A DNA stretch of 64,000 nucleotides from Musa acuminata AAA Group (lineage: Eukaryota; Streptophyta; Magnoliopsida; Zingiberales; Musaceae), in NCBI RefSeq assembly GCF_036884655.1, contig NC_088327.1, forward strand, positions 10,057,501-10,121,500, written 5' to 3'. A program made the position numbers and the translations under genes. This document shows positions 52,264 to 64,000 of this stretch, in pieces. The notes under the pieces were generated by a model. The model was given only the letters and a program-made list of their open reading frames with translations, was not told the DNA's origin and made no database searches. The first letter of the stretch is position 1. Each line of letters opens with the position of its first letter.

Positions 52264-55200
52264 ACGAAATTCCAACAATGGCTTGAAAAAAAAGGTAAAC
52301 CAACCTCATATGTATGTTATGAATCTAATATAGTCAATGTTAATATTAACACCCGGTGGATTGACTCTGGATCAACAATCAATATTGCAAACTCTTTGCA
52401 GGGTATGCAAAACCTAAGGAAGCCAGTGGGAAGTGAGCAAAGCATCTTATCAGGAAATAAGATGGGCTCACATGTGGAAGCAATTGGAACATGCATTTTA
52501 ACTTTAAGTAGTGGTTTTGTTTTAAAATTGGAAAGAACCTTTTATGTACCAAGTTTCTCACGAAACTTAATTTCTGTTTCCAGACTCGTACCATTTGGAT
52601 ATTCCTTTAATTTTAAAGACACATCATTTCGTTTATTATATAAATCTGATTGTGTTGGGAATGGTATTTTGTCTGACGGTCTTTACAGTATTTTATTACA
52701 AAATGATAATACTCAAGGTTCAATGCATGTTCACGCTGGCATTAAGAGGTGTAATATTAATGAGGACTCCTCTATATTATGGCATCGGAGATTAGGACAT
52801 ATCTCCATAGAGAGAATTAAAAGATTAGTTAAAGATGGGGTACTTAGTACTCTTGATTTTACTAATTTTAAGACTTGTGTGGACTGTATTAAAGGAAAAC
52901 AGACCAATAAGTCCAAAAGGAGTGCTAATAGGAGTTCAGACTCATTAGAAATAATTCATACTGATATATGTTGTCCAGACATGGACATACATGGTCAGAA
53001 ATACTTCATCTCCTTTATAGATGATTACTCACGATATATGTATATATATTTGCTTCATAATAAAAATGAAGCATTGGATGCCTTCAAAGTCTTTAAGACT
53101 GAAGTTGAGAACCAATGTGGTAAGCAAATTAAAATTGTGAGATCAGATAGGGGTGGAGAATATTATGGTAGATATACTGAAAATGGACAAGCACCTGGTC
53201 CTTTTGCTAAGTTTCTTCAAGAACATGGGATTATTGCCCAATACACTATGCCTGGTTCTCCAGACCAGAATGGTGTTGCAGAAAGAAGAAACCGAACATT
53301 ATTGGACATGGTGCGGAGTATGCTTAGCAACTCCAATCTTCCTAAGTTCTTGTGGACTGAAACATTAAAAACGGCTGTGTATATATTAAACCGAGTTCCA
53401 ACCAAAGCTGTCCAAAAGACACCATTTGAACTATGGAAAGGTTGGAAACCGAGTTTGCGACATATGCGCATTTAGGGATGTCCGTCTGAAGTCAGGATAT
53501 ATAATCCACAAGAGAAGAAACTGGACCCGAGGACTATTAGTGGGTATTTCATTGGATATGCCGAAAAGTCCAAAGGTTACAGGTTCTATTGTCCATCACA
53601 CACAACTAGGATTGTGGAATCAAGAAACGCTAAATTTCTTGAGGATGATGTGATTAGTGGGAGCGATCATTTCAGGAACATAGTTTCCGCACATGATCAT
53701 ATAGAATCTCAACCTTCCACATCAAATGATAGATTGGTTATAGTTCATAGCACTCCTCAAGTACAAACTAGTGCTGAACAACCAATCATTGAAATTCCAC
53801 AAGTTGTTGATAGTATTCTAATAGATCAAACAGTTCAGGAATTACAACAAGCTCCTGAACAACTAGTTGAACCACAAGTTTCTCAAGGAACCATTGGTAC
53901 AACATTAAGAAGATCTACTAGAAATAAAAGATCAGCAATTCCTAGTGATTATGTTGTATATCTACAAGAATCTGATTATAATATTGGAGCCAAAAATGAT
54001 CCTGAAACATTTTCACAAGCCATGAGTTGCAAAAAGTCAAATTTGTGGCATGATGCTATGAAAGAAGAGATGAATTCCATGATGAGCAATGGAGTCTGGG
54101 ATCTTGTAGAGTTGCCTAATGAAGCAAAGGCCATTGGTTGCAAATGAATCTTTAAAACTAAGAAAGATTCGTTAGGCAACATTGAGAGATACAAGGCAAG
54201 ACTTGTTGCAAAGGGATTTACTCAAAAAGAGGGAATCGATTATACAGAGACATTTTCTCCTGTATCTAAGAAAGATTCTCTGCGTATTATTTTAGCATTA
54301 GTTGCTCATTTTGACCTTGAGTTGCAACAAATGGACGTGAAAACAGTATTTCTTAATGGAGATCTAGAGGAAGAGGTTTATATGAAACAACCTGAAGGTT
54401 TCTCTTCTAGTGTTGGTGAGCACTTGGTTTGCAAGCTTAGGAAGTCTATATACGGCTTAAAACAAGCCTCCCGCCAATGGTATTTTAAATTTCATGAAGT
54501 GATTTCTTCATTCGGATTTGTTGAAAATCTCATGGATCAATGCATATACCAGAAGGTTAGTGGGAGTAAAATATGTTTCCTTGTTTTATACGTAGATGAT
54601 ATTTTGCTTGCAACCAATGATAAGGATTTGCTGCATGAGGTGAAACAATTTCTTTCTAAAAATTTTGACATGAAGGATATGGGTGAAGCATCTTATGTCA
54701 TTGGCATTAAGATCTATAGAGATAGACCTCGAGGCATTTTAGGTCTATCACAAGAAACCTATATTGATAAACTTTTAGAAAGATTTCGGATGAAGGATTG
54801 TTCACCAAGTGTTGCTCCCATTGTGAAAGGTGATAGGTTCAATTTGAACCAATGCCCAAAGAACAATTTTGAAAGGGAATCAATGAAAAACATCTCATGC
54901 TTCTATCGTAGGAAGCCTTATGTATGCTCAGGTCTGTACTAGACCTGATATTGCATTTATTGTGGGGATGCTAGGTCGATATCAGAGTAATCCAAGTATG
55001 GACCACTGGAGAGCTGCAAAGAAAGTGATAAGGTATCTACAAGGAACCAAAGATTACATGCTTATGTATAGACATATAGACAATCTGGATGTGATTGGTT
55101 ACTCAGATTCAGACTTCGCCGGTTGTGTTGATTCTCGTAAATCAACATCAGGATATATTTTTATGATGGCCGGTGGAGCTATTTCTTGGAGAAGTGCTAA

Positions 55201-55567
55201 GCAGACCTTGACTGCTACTTCTACCATGGAAGCTGAGTTTGTCTCCTGCTTTGAGACTACTTCACATGGTGTATGGCTTAAGAGTTTCATTTCTGGGCTT
55301 AGAATCATGGATTCTATTTCTAGGCCATTAAGAATTTTCTGTGACAATTCAGCTGCTGTCTTTATGACTAAAAACAATAAAAGTGGAAGTCGAAGTAAAC
55401 ACATCGACATTAAGTATTTAGCCATAAGAGAACGTGTAAAAGAAAAGAAAGTGGTCATTGAGCACATTAGCACTGAATTGATGATTGCTGATCCTTTGAT
55501 TAAAGGCATGCCACATCTAAAATTCAAGGATCATGTAAAGAAAATGGGACTTAGTTCCACTTTGTAA
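52249..55567 (+). pseudogene. copia pol, disrupted (protease, integrase, RT, RNase H)
   Basis: Protease active site DSG is at 52363-52371. The GAG-pre-integrase finger ([12 protein letters not shown]) and the integrase core follow, with its D, D and E residues visible in [14 protein letters not shown] and NGVAERRNR. Reverse transcriptase shows YVDD at 54589-54600. RNase H ends the frame at 55567. Breaks: TAG at 53473-53475 and TGA at 54145-54147, both at positions where the family has Trp, and a frameshift between about 54880 and 54940 that separates RT from RNase H. The frame otherwise stays open, which points to modest age. Confidence 0.9.
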
Positions 55568-55844
55568 TGATATTGAAACTCTTATATATTATGAAATTTG
55601 CTCATTTATGTGCACATTATTTTGAGAAAATATATTGTTGTTGGACCAAGAATAAACATAAGGTTTATTCATAAAGTAATATTACCATATTAAGATTAAG
55701 AAACTAAATACATCGTGATACATGGATGATAATACTCGCTCTTAGAGGACTTATCGCTATGATTCATGTATTTATTTCTTAAAAAGTTGTTCGAGAAAGA
55801 TTAATTCAAATTATTAAGATAAACGTATGGACCAAGTGGGAGAA

Positions 55845-56343
55845 TGTAACGGTTATTATTAAATATCTTATTTAATAATAACGTAACCGTTCTTATTAAG
55901 ATTCATAATTCATTATCATGAATTTCTTCATTTATTATCGTTTAAATGATTTCAGTTTCTTATTCTTTAGGCATGAAACCGTTATTATTAAATTAAATAT
56001 TTAATATCATTAAGTTCTTCATTATGGTCCAAACGTTACAAATTTGAATTAATTCTTGAACGTTATGAGTTGGTGATGATAAATGTTCTTGATGGGAGAA
56101 CATCTATATATACATGAGGATTTTGGTCCCTTGGCTCAATCATCTCTTTGAAGCGAAAGGCTTTCCTACACCATCTAAAGCGAGAGTTCTGAGCCGAGAA
56201 GAACCAAAGTTCAAGAAGAAATCTCTGCAGAAATTCTTGGCGATAATGGCTGAAGGTACGCTATTTCGTTTCTGCATTAGTTTTATTGTGTTTCTATTAC
56301 GATGATTTAGAAACACAAGTTGGCTTCATTAAAATATCTTACA
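55845..56343 (+). repeat. 3' LTR
   Basis: 499 bp, 8 mismatches to the 5' LTR (about 1.6 percent), six of them transitions. Followed by the right target duplication TATTC (56344-56348). Confidence 0.97.
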
Positions 56344-56468
56344 TATTCCGCGTTTGGCAGCCGATCGCTCCATCGCCACTCCCCTTCTCGAGCCCTCCCT
56401 CTCGATCGAGACGGGTCTGCTGTTCACATGAGTAGACGGCGGCCGCCGTCGCCGTAGGAGGAGATGGT

Positions 56469-56535
56469 GGTAGTGAGGGCGTCCGAGATGGTGGCAGTGA
56501 AGACGCCCTCGCGGTGGTCGGACGCCCTCACTACC
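56469..56535. repeat. Perfect 18-bp inverted repeat (hairpin) in a GC-rich patch
   Basis: GGTAGTGAGGGCGTCCGA at 56469-56486 is perfectly complementary to 56518-56535 with a 31-base loop; pairing continues imperfectly outward to GGAGGA/TCCTCC. The loop holds a diverged further copy of the arm (GATGGTGGCAGTGAAGACGCC). Confidence 0.85.
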
Positions 56536-57177
56536 ATCCTCCTTTCGAGCCTCCTCCTTGCCGATGCGCCTTTCGGGTGAAGGCGCCCTAACTCATATGG
56601 TATTGTTGCAACCGCTCTGATATCTTCTTTTTGTAATTGCTGAAACGATATCTTCCAATTTCGAATCCGTTTCTATCTAACTAGGGTAATTATCCATGGC
56701 TATATCATCTATTTACATCATCCTGTCACTTACTATTTCTTCCTTGGTACTTGCTGCAATTGGAATACCTTTTGCTTATTGTCATGAATCATGCACCTAA
56801 AGCACTTAATGAATGTACAAAATTGCTAATATAGGTTCTGAAGTAACACTCCATTGTCAATAAATTGCTGACAAATCCTAGTGGTGAAATATTTGTTTGT
56901 TGAATTGGAACACTGGACAAAATATTCTTCCTTTGGGCTAATATTGACATGCCTTGGACAAACACGTCCCAGGGACAGGTGACTTGCAAATACTGAAATT
57001 ATAGGTTTTATCTTCAATTTTGTTTAAAAGAGCAGGAGTATTATGTGCAAATTATTATTTCATAGAGTAAAAAAAGGAAATCTTTCATGCATTATCTAGA
57101 TATAGTACATTTTAGCTTGGCAATTTTTCATTTCTTTTCTGTTTAATGAAAAATGACTTGAGAAGGCAAAATTTAAT

Positions 57178-57178
<1 letters not shown>

Positions 57179-57228
<50 letters not shown>
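57179..57228. repeat. (CT)25 microsatellite
   Basis: Uninterrupted CT run of 50 bases in AT-rich spacer. Confidence 0.95.
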
Positions 57229-57231
<3 letters not shown>

Positions 57232-59068
57232 GGAGATATTTGTCTATGAAAAGGCAAGCATAATATTTAACAAAACATCAAGTTTTCCTGGAGCAAATCA
57301 TGTTCCTATAGGTGTTGGTATCGATTATTCTGTGCTTTCTAACCTAGTGATATATGTTATATATCAGAAAGGGTTTCTTTTTCGCATGGTTGAATTTCTA
57401 GTTCCGAGTAAAATAATGCTAGTATGGTAACGCGAATAATTTATAGTTAAAGAGAGGAAAGGCACTTCAACTTTTTTGTATTAGGTTACCTCAAATACTC
57501 TAGATGAATATTAAAAACTTTGTCCATCAGATAAAAAAGACAAAAAAAAAAAAAACCGAAAGGGAGATGGACCAAATATAATCTTGTGAATTAGCAGGAA
57601 ATTATTGAAAGTTTTAAGCAGTTTCTGAGAGCATATAAACCAGAATAAGATTTCACTAGAGGCATATAACCTATCATATTCCTGCATACTTAGACAATCA
57701 AAGTTTGATTGTGACTGTTTAGCGTGATTAAACACAGACAATTTATAAAAGTTTGTGAAGCTTTCTTTATTTTCTCCTTTTCGTCCAGCATATTATTGTT
57801 GCAGACCAATAGAAGTTTTTAGACCCCCTCAATGCTTTCATTCCCATCATATTATACTTTAAGTCACATGTAATGGCATAATAATGATTTAATTTGTTTT
57901 ATTATTTTTGAAATAGGCTCTTATTTTTTCTTAGTGATAATCTAATACCTCTATGTGCTTTGGATTAGGTCATGCAGATCCTCATGAATGCCTGTGGCCT
58001 TTGGCAAACAAAAGATGCTGCCTTGAGATAAGACCACTTGTAGTACCTTGTTCATCAATTTGAGGATGAATGATAAACACTGTATTCGTCTGAATACTAA
58101 TGACTAAAAATTTCACAAAATGAACAGCTTTGGGGAAAATACTTTGTGATGCTTATTGTTGCGGCAGAACATATCAGTGGCCAGCCAGGCATTGGGTTTC
58201 AGGTATTTTCTCTCTTTCTATTGACCTACAAGTACTCCTAAGATGAACTTTTGTTATGGATTATTGAAATGCTTCCTAACATACTACATATCTTTGAAAA
58301 ATTTTCATTTCATTTAAGTAGATTATTGCGTATTATCTTTCGGTTATGCGAATAGCATTTTAATTACATTAATGTTAAATATTGATGTATGTGAGATGAT
58401 GGTAGAGATGGGTCAAAGATTAGTTTATGTTATCACAATGAAAATAATAAGATGACATGAATATTGGAGTGATCCCACAATTTAACAGTTTAATATTTAA
58501 TATTAGATTGTATTGGTGTCCAGTCACCACGTGAAACAAGACATTGAAAAAAACATTTATGTATGTGAGATGTTGATGGAAAATGTATTAAAGAGTAATC
58601 CCTAAATATTAGTAAAATATTCATGGTAATAGAAATGGATTAGGGATTACACCAAAAATTATAAGAAAATATTGTAGGCGATGGTGATAAAAATGGATTA
58701 GAAATTAGTCTTACAATTTTAAGATTATAATAGTCAGATGATGTCAGGGTTGATCCGCTACTTGATCTATTACTTCTGGTGATGGTGATGAAGAGTAATT
58801 AATTAAGCCAAGACATATTTGGTGGTTTAAATTCTGCATCATCCTTGCCTATGTATGCTTTAATTGTTGAATCGAGATAAGATCATCTTTCCACTGTCAT
58901 CTAATGCAGTCGAAGATGAGAAAGCAATGAGAACCCATTAGGAAGGAGAGAAAAGTCCCAAAAAGAAGAGGTATATGAGTTCACAGGAAAGGGTTTCTTC
59001 TGTACACAAGTCATCTACGCGAATACTTAGGCTACCAATTAGTCTAACCAGTTTCCCATTAAGGTAAA

Positions 59069-61749
59069 TTAGTAATCATCGTCTTCGTCTCGCGGTACCA
59101 CCCGTTTCCCAATGTGAATCGGAGTGGGCTCGAGGTTGTCCATTGACTGCTCTCCCGTCACCCTCCGTTGTTGCTGCACCACTAGCGTCGACGCCTCGCC
59201 GCCGAAGTCCGTCGATGCCAGCATGTCCCCGATGACCCCCAGCTCCGGGTACTCGTTCCACATCGACATCCCCGCCGTCATCAGCGACTCCTTCCCCTCC
59301 CTCCGACCCACGATCAGCAAGCTGAACTCGGGGCTCGTCTCATGGATCACCCTCACCATCGCCTCCCCGTCCTTTGCCTCCTCCTCCCTGTACATCACCC
59401 GCTTCTCGTCCACCCACTCCTGCCGGTATTGCATTAGCATCTTGTCGTCGAGCCTCTCCTCCCATCCGTCTTCCCGCCACTCCTTGGGCGGGAGGAAGCG
59501 CACCACCGTCAGCGAGGCGGCGGCGCGCTCCACCATGCGCACGCCGTAGGCCAGCGCCTCCCGGTCGTCTGCCCCGCCCAGGAAGTAGACCGCCACGTGG
59601 TGCAGCAGCGACGCGCCGTCAGATAGCCCGTGCTCGACGAAGATGCCGACGGAGCAAGGGGCGTACTGGAGGACGTTCAAGTTGACGGCCTGGATGGCGT
59701 CGTTGGCGGAGCTGATACTGTCATCGTCGCCGATGCGCTTGTGGAATGGGACGATGACGAGGGTGGTCTTCTTGTCGAGGGCGAGGCAGCAGATGTCGTC
59801 GTGCATGGTGCTGTAAGGGGAGATGGAGACGTACGGGAGGACCGAGATGCCGCCCGGGTACTGCTTCTCGAACAAGCGGAAGGCGTTGGCGATGCGGTCG
59901 GACTCCGACTGCGTGGTGGCCCAGGAGCTCGTGGTGGCGTTCTTGATTTTGTGGAGGTGAATGACGGCGTCGGCGCGGCCGACAAGCTGGATGAGGTGGA
60001 GGAGGTAGACGCAGATGGGCGCGTCGGGGGAGGGGCCGGTGGCCTCGAGGAGGGCGAGAACGGGGTTAACGTTGTCCTGCCCGTGGACGCACGCCAAGAT
60101 GCGGAGCTCGTCGTCGGGCGTGGCGTGCTGGAGAGTGCGGCGCTTGAATGCCACGTAGCGATCCTCCGGCCGGTACAAGTACTTGACCAGTGGGGCGGTG
60201 CTGCCGCCGAAGACGAAAATGGAGATGATGATCACGGTATAGAGCTGGTCATCCACGAGCTGCAGTCCACAACAATAACGATATTTTTTATTCTCATAAA
60301 GATAGGGAAAATTGGTTTCGATGACAACCAATTTGGACTTGTACAATTAAGTTCTTCGAACGAGTGGGGTGTTCATATAAGTTGTAGGCAAATAAAGGGT
60401 AGATGCAGCAAGCACCTGAGCCTGTCTCCACCCGAGAGCGTTTCCTACTTCATAAATGCCCTTGGTGATCATCATGAGGGCGAGGGAGACGGACTCGCGG
60501 TGCGGCATGTTGCAGTAGGCGCAGGGCAGGATGACGCCCACGAACTTGGCCACGACGCATAACACCATGAACCCCTCGAGCCACGCCCACTGGGCGGGTT
60601 CGGTCACCGACGCCAGGTCCATCCTCAACCCGGCGAGCGCCATGGACACCGGCATCAGCAACCCCGTCACCAACCTGACGCGCTCCACCAACGTCGTCCC
60701 CAGCGGCGCTCCCCCCGGCAGCACCAGCCCGAAGAAGAAAGGCCCCGCGAAGAAATCGAACCCGATGATCGAGCTCATCAACCCGCAGGCCAGCGCCATC
60801 AGCAGCACCGCCACTTGGCTGGCCTCGCTGAGAAGTGCCCCCTCCGGCGTCCGCCGTATGAGCCAGAGCACCAGCGGCCGCATGATTAACATGATGAACC
60901 CCACCATGCCAAAGAAGGCCACGGGGCCCGTGATGCCCTTCATCGGGTCGCCCTGCTTCGCGGCCAGCAAATAGGTGCCGATGCAGGCGTCAGCGAACAG
61001 GTGGATGAAGTCGGCGATGAGGGTGGCCGACATGGCCAGGCGGCCGAGTTTGGAGGTCAGGAGGTCGAGGTCGCTGAGGAAGCAGGAGAGGACGGCGTAG
61101 GACGTCAGGCACCATTTGTCGGACATGACGAGGAGAAGGGGAGTATTCCGGAAGCGTGGCGGCAACTCGTGCTTCAGCGCCGTGACCATGCCGTAGACGG
61201 ACACGTAGGGAAGCAGGGTGCCGAGCACGGCGATGAACACCGCCTTCTTGCCCGCCTTGGGGATCATGCCCAGGTCCGCCTTCACTCCGATTACGAAGAG
61301 GAAGATCATCATGGAGAAGACGGCGATGGTCTCCAGCTGCTCAAAGCTCTGACGAGGAAAGAGTTCATTCGGAAGCCACATGTTCCGGCCAAGGAAACTG
61401 GGGCCTAACAGCATGCCTGCCTGCGGCACCTCAAATGGGTCGAACAATGAGAGATGGGCTATACGTGAGGCGGAGATGGAAAGGTTTGAAGAAGAGTTAC
61501 CACGATCTGAGACATGACCAAGGGTTGGCGGAGACGGGCGAGGACGACGTGCGTAAGGTTGGAGACGACGAAGATGATGATGATCTGGTAGAATAGAATG
61601 GGCAAGGAGAAGCGGAGGGGGTTGTCGCCGAGCCATATGCCGGCGGAGGTGGTCAACATGGCAGGGTAGCAGTCGATGGACTTCATCGCCGCGGTCGGGG
61701 TTCCGGGGAACCCGTCCTCGGGACGTTCCCGGCCGGCAGCGGTGGCCAT
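59069..61749 (-). CDS. CHX: Cation/H+ antiporter, CHX family (CPA2), 3 exons
   Basis: Exons in order 61501-61749, 60416-61420 and 59069-60259 give 814 aa, the usual CHX size. The start is the ATG at 61749; an upstream in-frame TTG is ignored. An N-terminal motif GIWLGDNPLRFSLPILFYQI opens the membrane domain of about 12 segments, with AGMLLGPSFLGRN, SEASQVAVLLMALACGLMSS and MMITKGIYEVGNALGW. From about residue 440 a soluble C-terminal domain follows, with a nucleotide-binding-like segment (EFSLLIVGRREG) and the acidic end RDEDDDY. CHX proteins exchange K+ or Na+ for H+ in endomembranes or the plasma membrane. The usual Asn-Asp of the ion site appears as IADFIHLF. The exact subgroup cannot be fixed here. 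Confidence 0.92.
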
Positions 61750-63831
61750 CTTCCTCAATGGGAAGAGAGAGAGATTGGAGACGAGAGAGAATGACGGTTA
61801 AAGGAGATTGAGAGAGAGGTGATGGAGGTTTAAACAGGTCAGCTCAAATCCAATTATCGACGTTGATACACGAATAATTGCGGACGGTTGGCAGTTGACC
61901 AGCGACGTCGTGCAATTTCCACGTCTTTTCTTTAGAGCGGAAATACATGCTAAATTTGGTTCCCTCGAAATATGCAGTCTCCAAATCCTTTCATATTTAA
62001 TTATTATCTTTGTTTTCATCTCGATTTATTATATGATGTCACAATGTATCCGAGAATCTCCAATATCACATCACTATTTTTTTTTTGGTCCTATCTATAA
62101 CAACATAAGATAACATATTAAGTCACAAAACACAAAAGAATTCTCTCTCTTCCCCTCCCCTCCCCTCCCCCCCTCTCCTTTTCTTCTCCTAGCTTATTTC
62201 TTTTTCCCTTACATAAAACTCATGAAGCTATTACCTATTTATGGAACAGCATTACAGCTCGTACAATGTATCTATTTCGGATGTCATGCTCATCTCCTCT
62301 ACGGTCGATAGTTTTCATGCCCTCTCGAAAAGAATTTCATCTCCTCTTCATTCTTTATCCTTTTCACATCATATAATTTTTTTTATTATAGTTCTTATCC
62401 TTCTAGCCCATTTTTAAGCATTGAATTGCCGGTATAAAAAATATTTTATATTATGATATAATTTTTATCATTTTGATTTAGTGTTCATCTGCCTAAAAGG
62501 TGATTCTATAGTCATGATGGGGCTGTTAGCCCCTTTTGGTGGTATTTGCTAGGTTGATAGAGTTCATCAAGTTGGCAGATAGGTCAAGGATTGACTTGAG
62601 CTCGAACTTGTTGAGACGTATTAGGCGATTGCTGACCTACTGAGTGGTTACCATGGGTTTCTAACTTGCATCTCAGTCGAAGAGGTGTTACCAAGTTGTG
62701 ATATGTCGACCTGCAATACGAGCTTGAATTGATTAGAAGGATGAGATGTTGATCTTTTTTTTTTGTTGGTATTTTAGATTATTATCTTACATCACATATA
62801 TTTTTTATAAAATCTTTTTAAATTAATTTATTTGTTTAACACGTGGAGTAGCAAATCTTCGTTCGAATTCAATTATGTCATAATGAGTTGTTTTGATAAG
62901 GGATCCTATGAAAAGGAATTGCTTTTGGAGGATATTGAATGAGGCTTTTCTGATGTTTAAATGAGTAAAAGGTTCATGTGATTCGATCAAGTTTTGAATA
63001 ACCTACGGGAAAGACCCCTTGAGAACATACCTGGAAGCCTTTTATAATGTGGTTGGCATATATAACCATTCGGTTGAGGTCGTGATTAATACTTAAAACG
63101 ATTATGTGTTTTCTTTGTTTACATATGTGATCAATCGTGTAATACTGAATTCAAGGAACATGGGATGATGGATATAAGTTTTCATAGGGTTGAGTTGGTC
63201 ATCACATCACCCAAAGGATGATGATGATGATGTACCAATCAAGTTATAGAAGATATCAACAATATGATGTTGGGCATCAACCACGTGACATTAAGGTGTC
63301 GATTGACCTTCTTATATCATTATTCCATATCGGATTGCATATCCAACATTTTAATTATTTTGATATTAAAAAATATTCATGTGCATATGAGATTAGAAAA
63401 TAGAGATTAGTCCCAAAATTTTTAAAAATTTATTTGCGTGTGAATAATGGTGTAATTAATGTTCTTAAGATTAGGAGAATTGTTGATCTCCAATTCATGA
63501 CAGCTTAAGTTATTAACTTGAAAAAAAGAAAAAAAGCATTAGAACAATCCAAAAACAATATCATGCATGCAGTGCCAAGTAATGCAATCAAAGAAGAGAA
63601 GGTTAGCCAAGAGCCAAAATGAACAGAATAAATACAAGCAGGGAAAACAAACCCCACACAAAAACACTTAAAGTGGAAGGAAGAGGAGAGCATTAGGAGT
63701 CCACAGAAGAAATATTCTATATACAAAGGTATCTGTAACTTTCTATAGGACATATATGATGAGTTAAATCTTTTGGGTCGAGAATAATTTGGCTACCAAC
63801 TAAATTAAACTCCTTTCACATCAAAAGGTGA
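61750..63831. other. Spacer between the two CHX genes
   Basis: Promoter of the CHX gene near 61750-61900, then AT-rich sequence with a C-rich tract (tcccctcccctcccctcccc, about 62151-62170). The stretch 62510-63120 is less AT-rich and could be a retroelement remnant, but no frame or terminal structure supports this. The end (63700-63831) is probably 3' UTR of the next CHX gene. Confidence 0.4.
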
Positions 63832-64000
63832 TCAGTAGTCGTCGTCTTCTCGGGGTACCACCCGTTTCCCAGTGGGCGTGGGAGTGGGAGTGGGAGTGGG
63901 AGTGCGAGTACGAGGGCGAGTGGTCTCGGGGTCATCTGTCGACTGTGTTCTGATCACCCTCTTCTGCTGCTGCACCACCAGCGTTGACGCCTGGCCGCCG
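63832..64000 (-). CDS. CHX: Second CHX antiporter, C-terminal fragment cut by window edge
   Basis: The last 55 codons on the minus strand, ending at TGA 63834-63832. It reads GGQASTLVVQQQKRV, a variable segment, then GKRVVPREDDDY and stop, closely matching the tail of the CHX gene at 59069 (GEASTLVVQQQRRV ... GKRVVPRDEDDDY). The variable segment carries the repeat RTRTPTPTPTPTPTG, absent from the first copy. Same strand and order indicate a tandem duplicate. The rest of the gene lies beyond position 64000. Confidence 0.88.
   Translation of the reverse strand, partial: GGQASTLVVQQQKRVIRTQSTDDPETTRPRTRTPTPTPTPTPTGKRVVPREDDDY

Larger units (their letters stand above)
50351..56343 (+). mobile_element. 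Ty1/copia LTR retrotransposon, complete ends, decayed coding region
   Basis: Two 499-bp LTRs (TGTAACGG...CTTACA) flank 4,995 bp of internal sequence. Target duplication TATTC at 50346-50350 and 56344-56348 proves a single intact insertion. The primer site TGGTATCAGAGCC (50852-50864) matches initiator-Met tRNA. A purine tract (55834-55844) precedes the 3' LTR. Domain order gag, protease, integrase, reverse transcriptase, RNase H is copia. Stops and frameshifts make it non-autonomous. Confidence 0.97.
56344..59068. other. Spacer between retrotransposon and CHX gene
   Basis: A GC-rich patch at 56349-56585 contains an inverted repeat. The rest is AT-rich. A weak, imperfect repeat of an ATGGATTAG(G/A)(G/A)ATTA block occurs around 58635 and 58690. 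No gene supported; open frames at 57146-57430 and 57511-57741 are unsupported. Confidence 0.4.

Noticed and set aside
59630..60562. 310-codon plus-strand open frame
   Set aside because: Antisense to CHX exon 3 and intron 2, no recognisable domain; the minus frame is clearly CHX.
62500..63120. LTR or retroelement remnant
   Set aside because: Composition is suggestive, but no paired repeat, primer site or coding remnant was found.

Overview
The window is nuclear DNA of a flowering plant. Genes are spliced with GT-AG introns, AT-rich introns and spacers separate GC-rich 5' exons, and there is a Ty1/copia LTR retrotransposon plus plant-type families (bZIP60, copper amine oxidase, plastid transketolase, CHX antiporters). 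The very GC-rich first exons and the bZIP60 C-terminus look monocot-like; a banana-type (Zingiberales) genome is a guess, not shown. I built the gene models by hand from splice sites and reading-frame phase. All listed intact models close in frame.

Layout. 1543-5376 (+): ER-stress bZIP factor of the bZIP60/OsbZIP50 type, with the IRE1 target hairpin and two alternative C-terminal frames. 7647-8039 (+): single-exon uL18 family (L18p/L5e) protein. 8516-9157 (+): acidic ribosomal stalk protein P1, 4 exons. 11772-28796 (+): full VPS8 gene (CORVET subunit), 19 exons, about 1951 aa. 34687-37957 (+): copper/TPQ amine oxidase, 5 exons, 722 aa. 40327-43366 (+): plastid transketolase, 7 exons, 750 aa. 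44107-46707 (-): 40S protein uS10 (S20), 3 coding exons plus a leader intron. 49299-49961 (-): decayed copy of 40S protein uS15 (S13). 50351-56343: 5,993-bp copia retrotransposon with 499-bp LTRs and a 5-bp target duplication. 59069-61749 (-): CHX-type cation/H+ antiporter. 63832-64000 (-): tail of a second, neighbouring CHX gene cut by the window end.

Spacers hold two related foldback elements with long inverted ends (about 6440-7328 and 29516-30520), several direct or tandem repeats and microsatellites. The genes are unrelated housekeeping and stress genes, not a cluster; the only evident local duplication is the CHX pair.

I found no wholly new system. The observations most worth following are the IRE1 hairpin formed only across an exon junction, the foldback family, the uORF whose stop overlaps the amine oxidase start, the gag leader exon inside the retrotransposon LTR, the uS15 pseudogene, and the divergent Thr-Pro tail of the second CHX gene.
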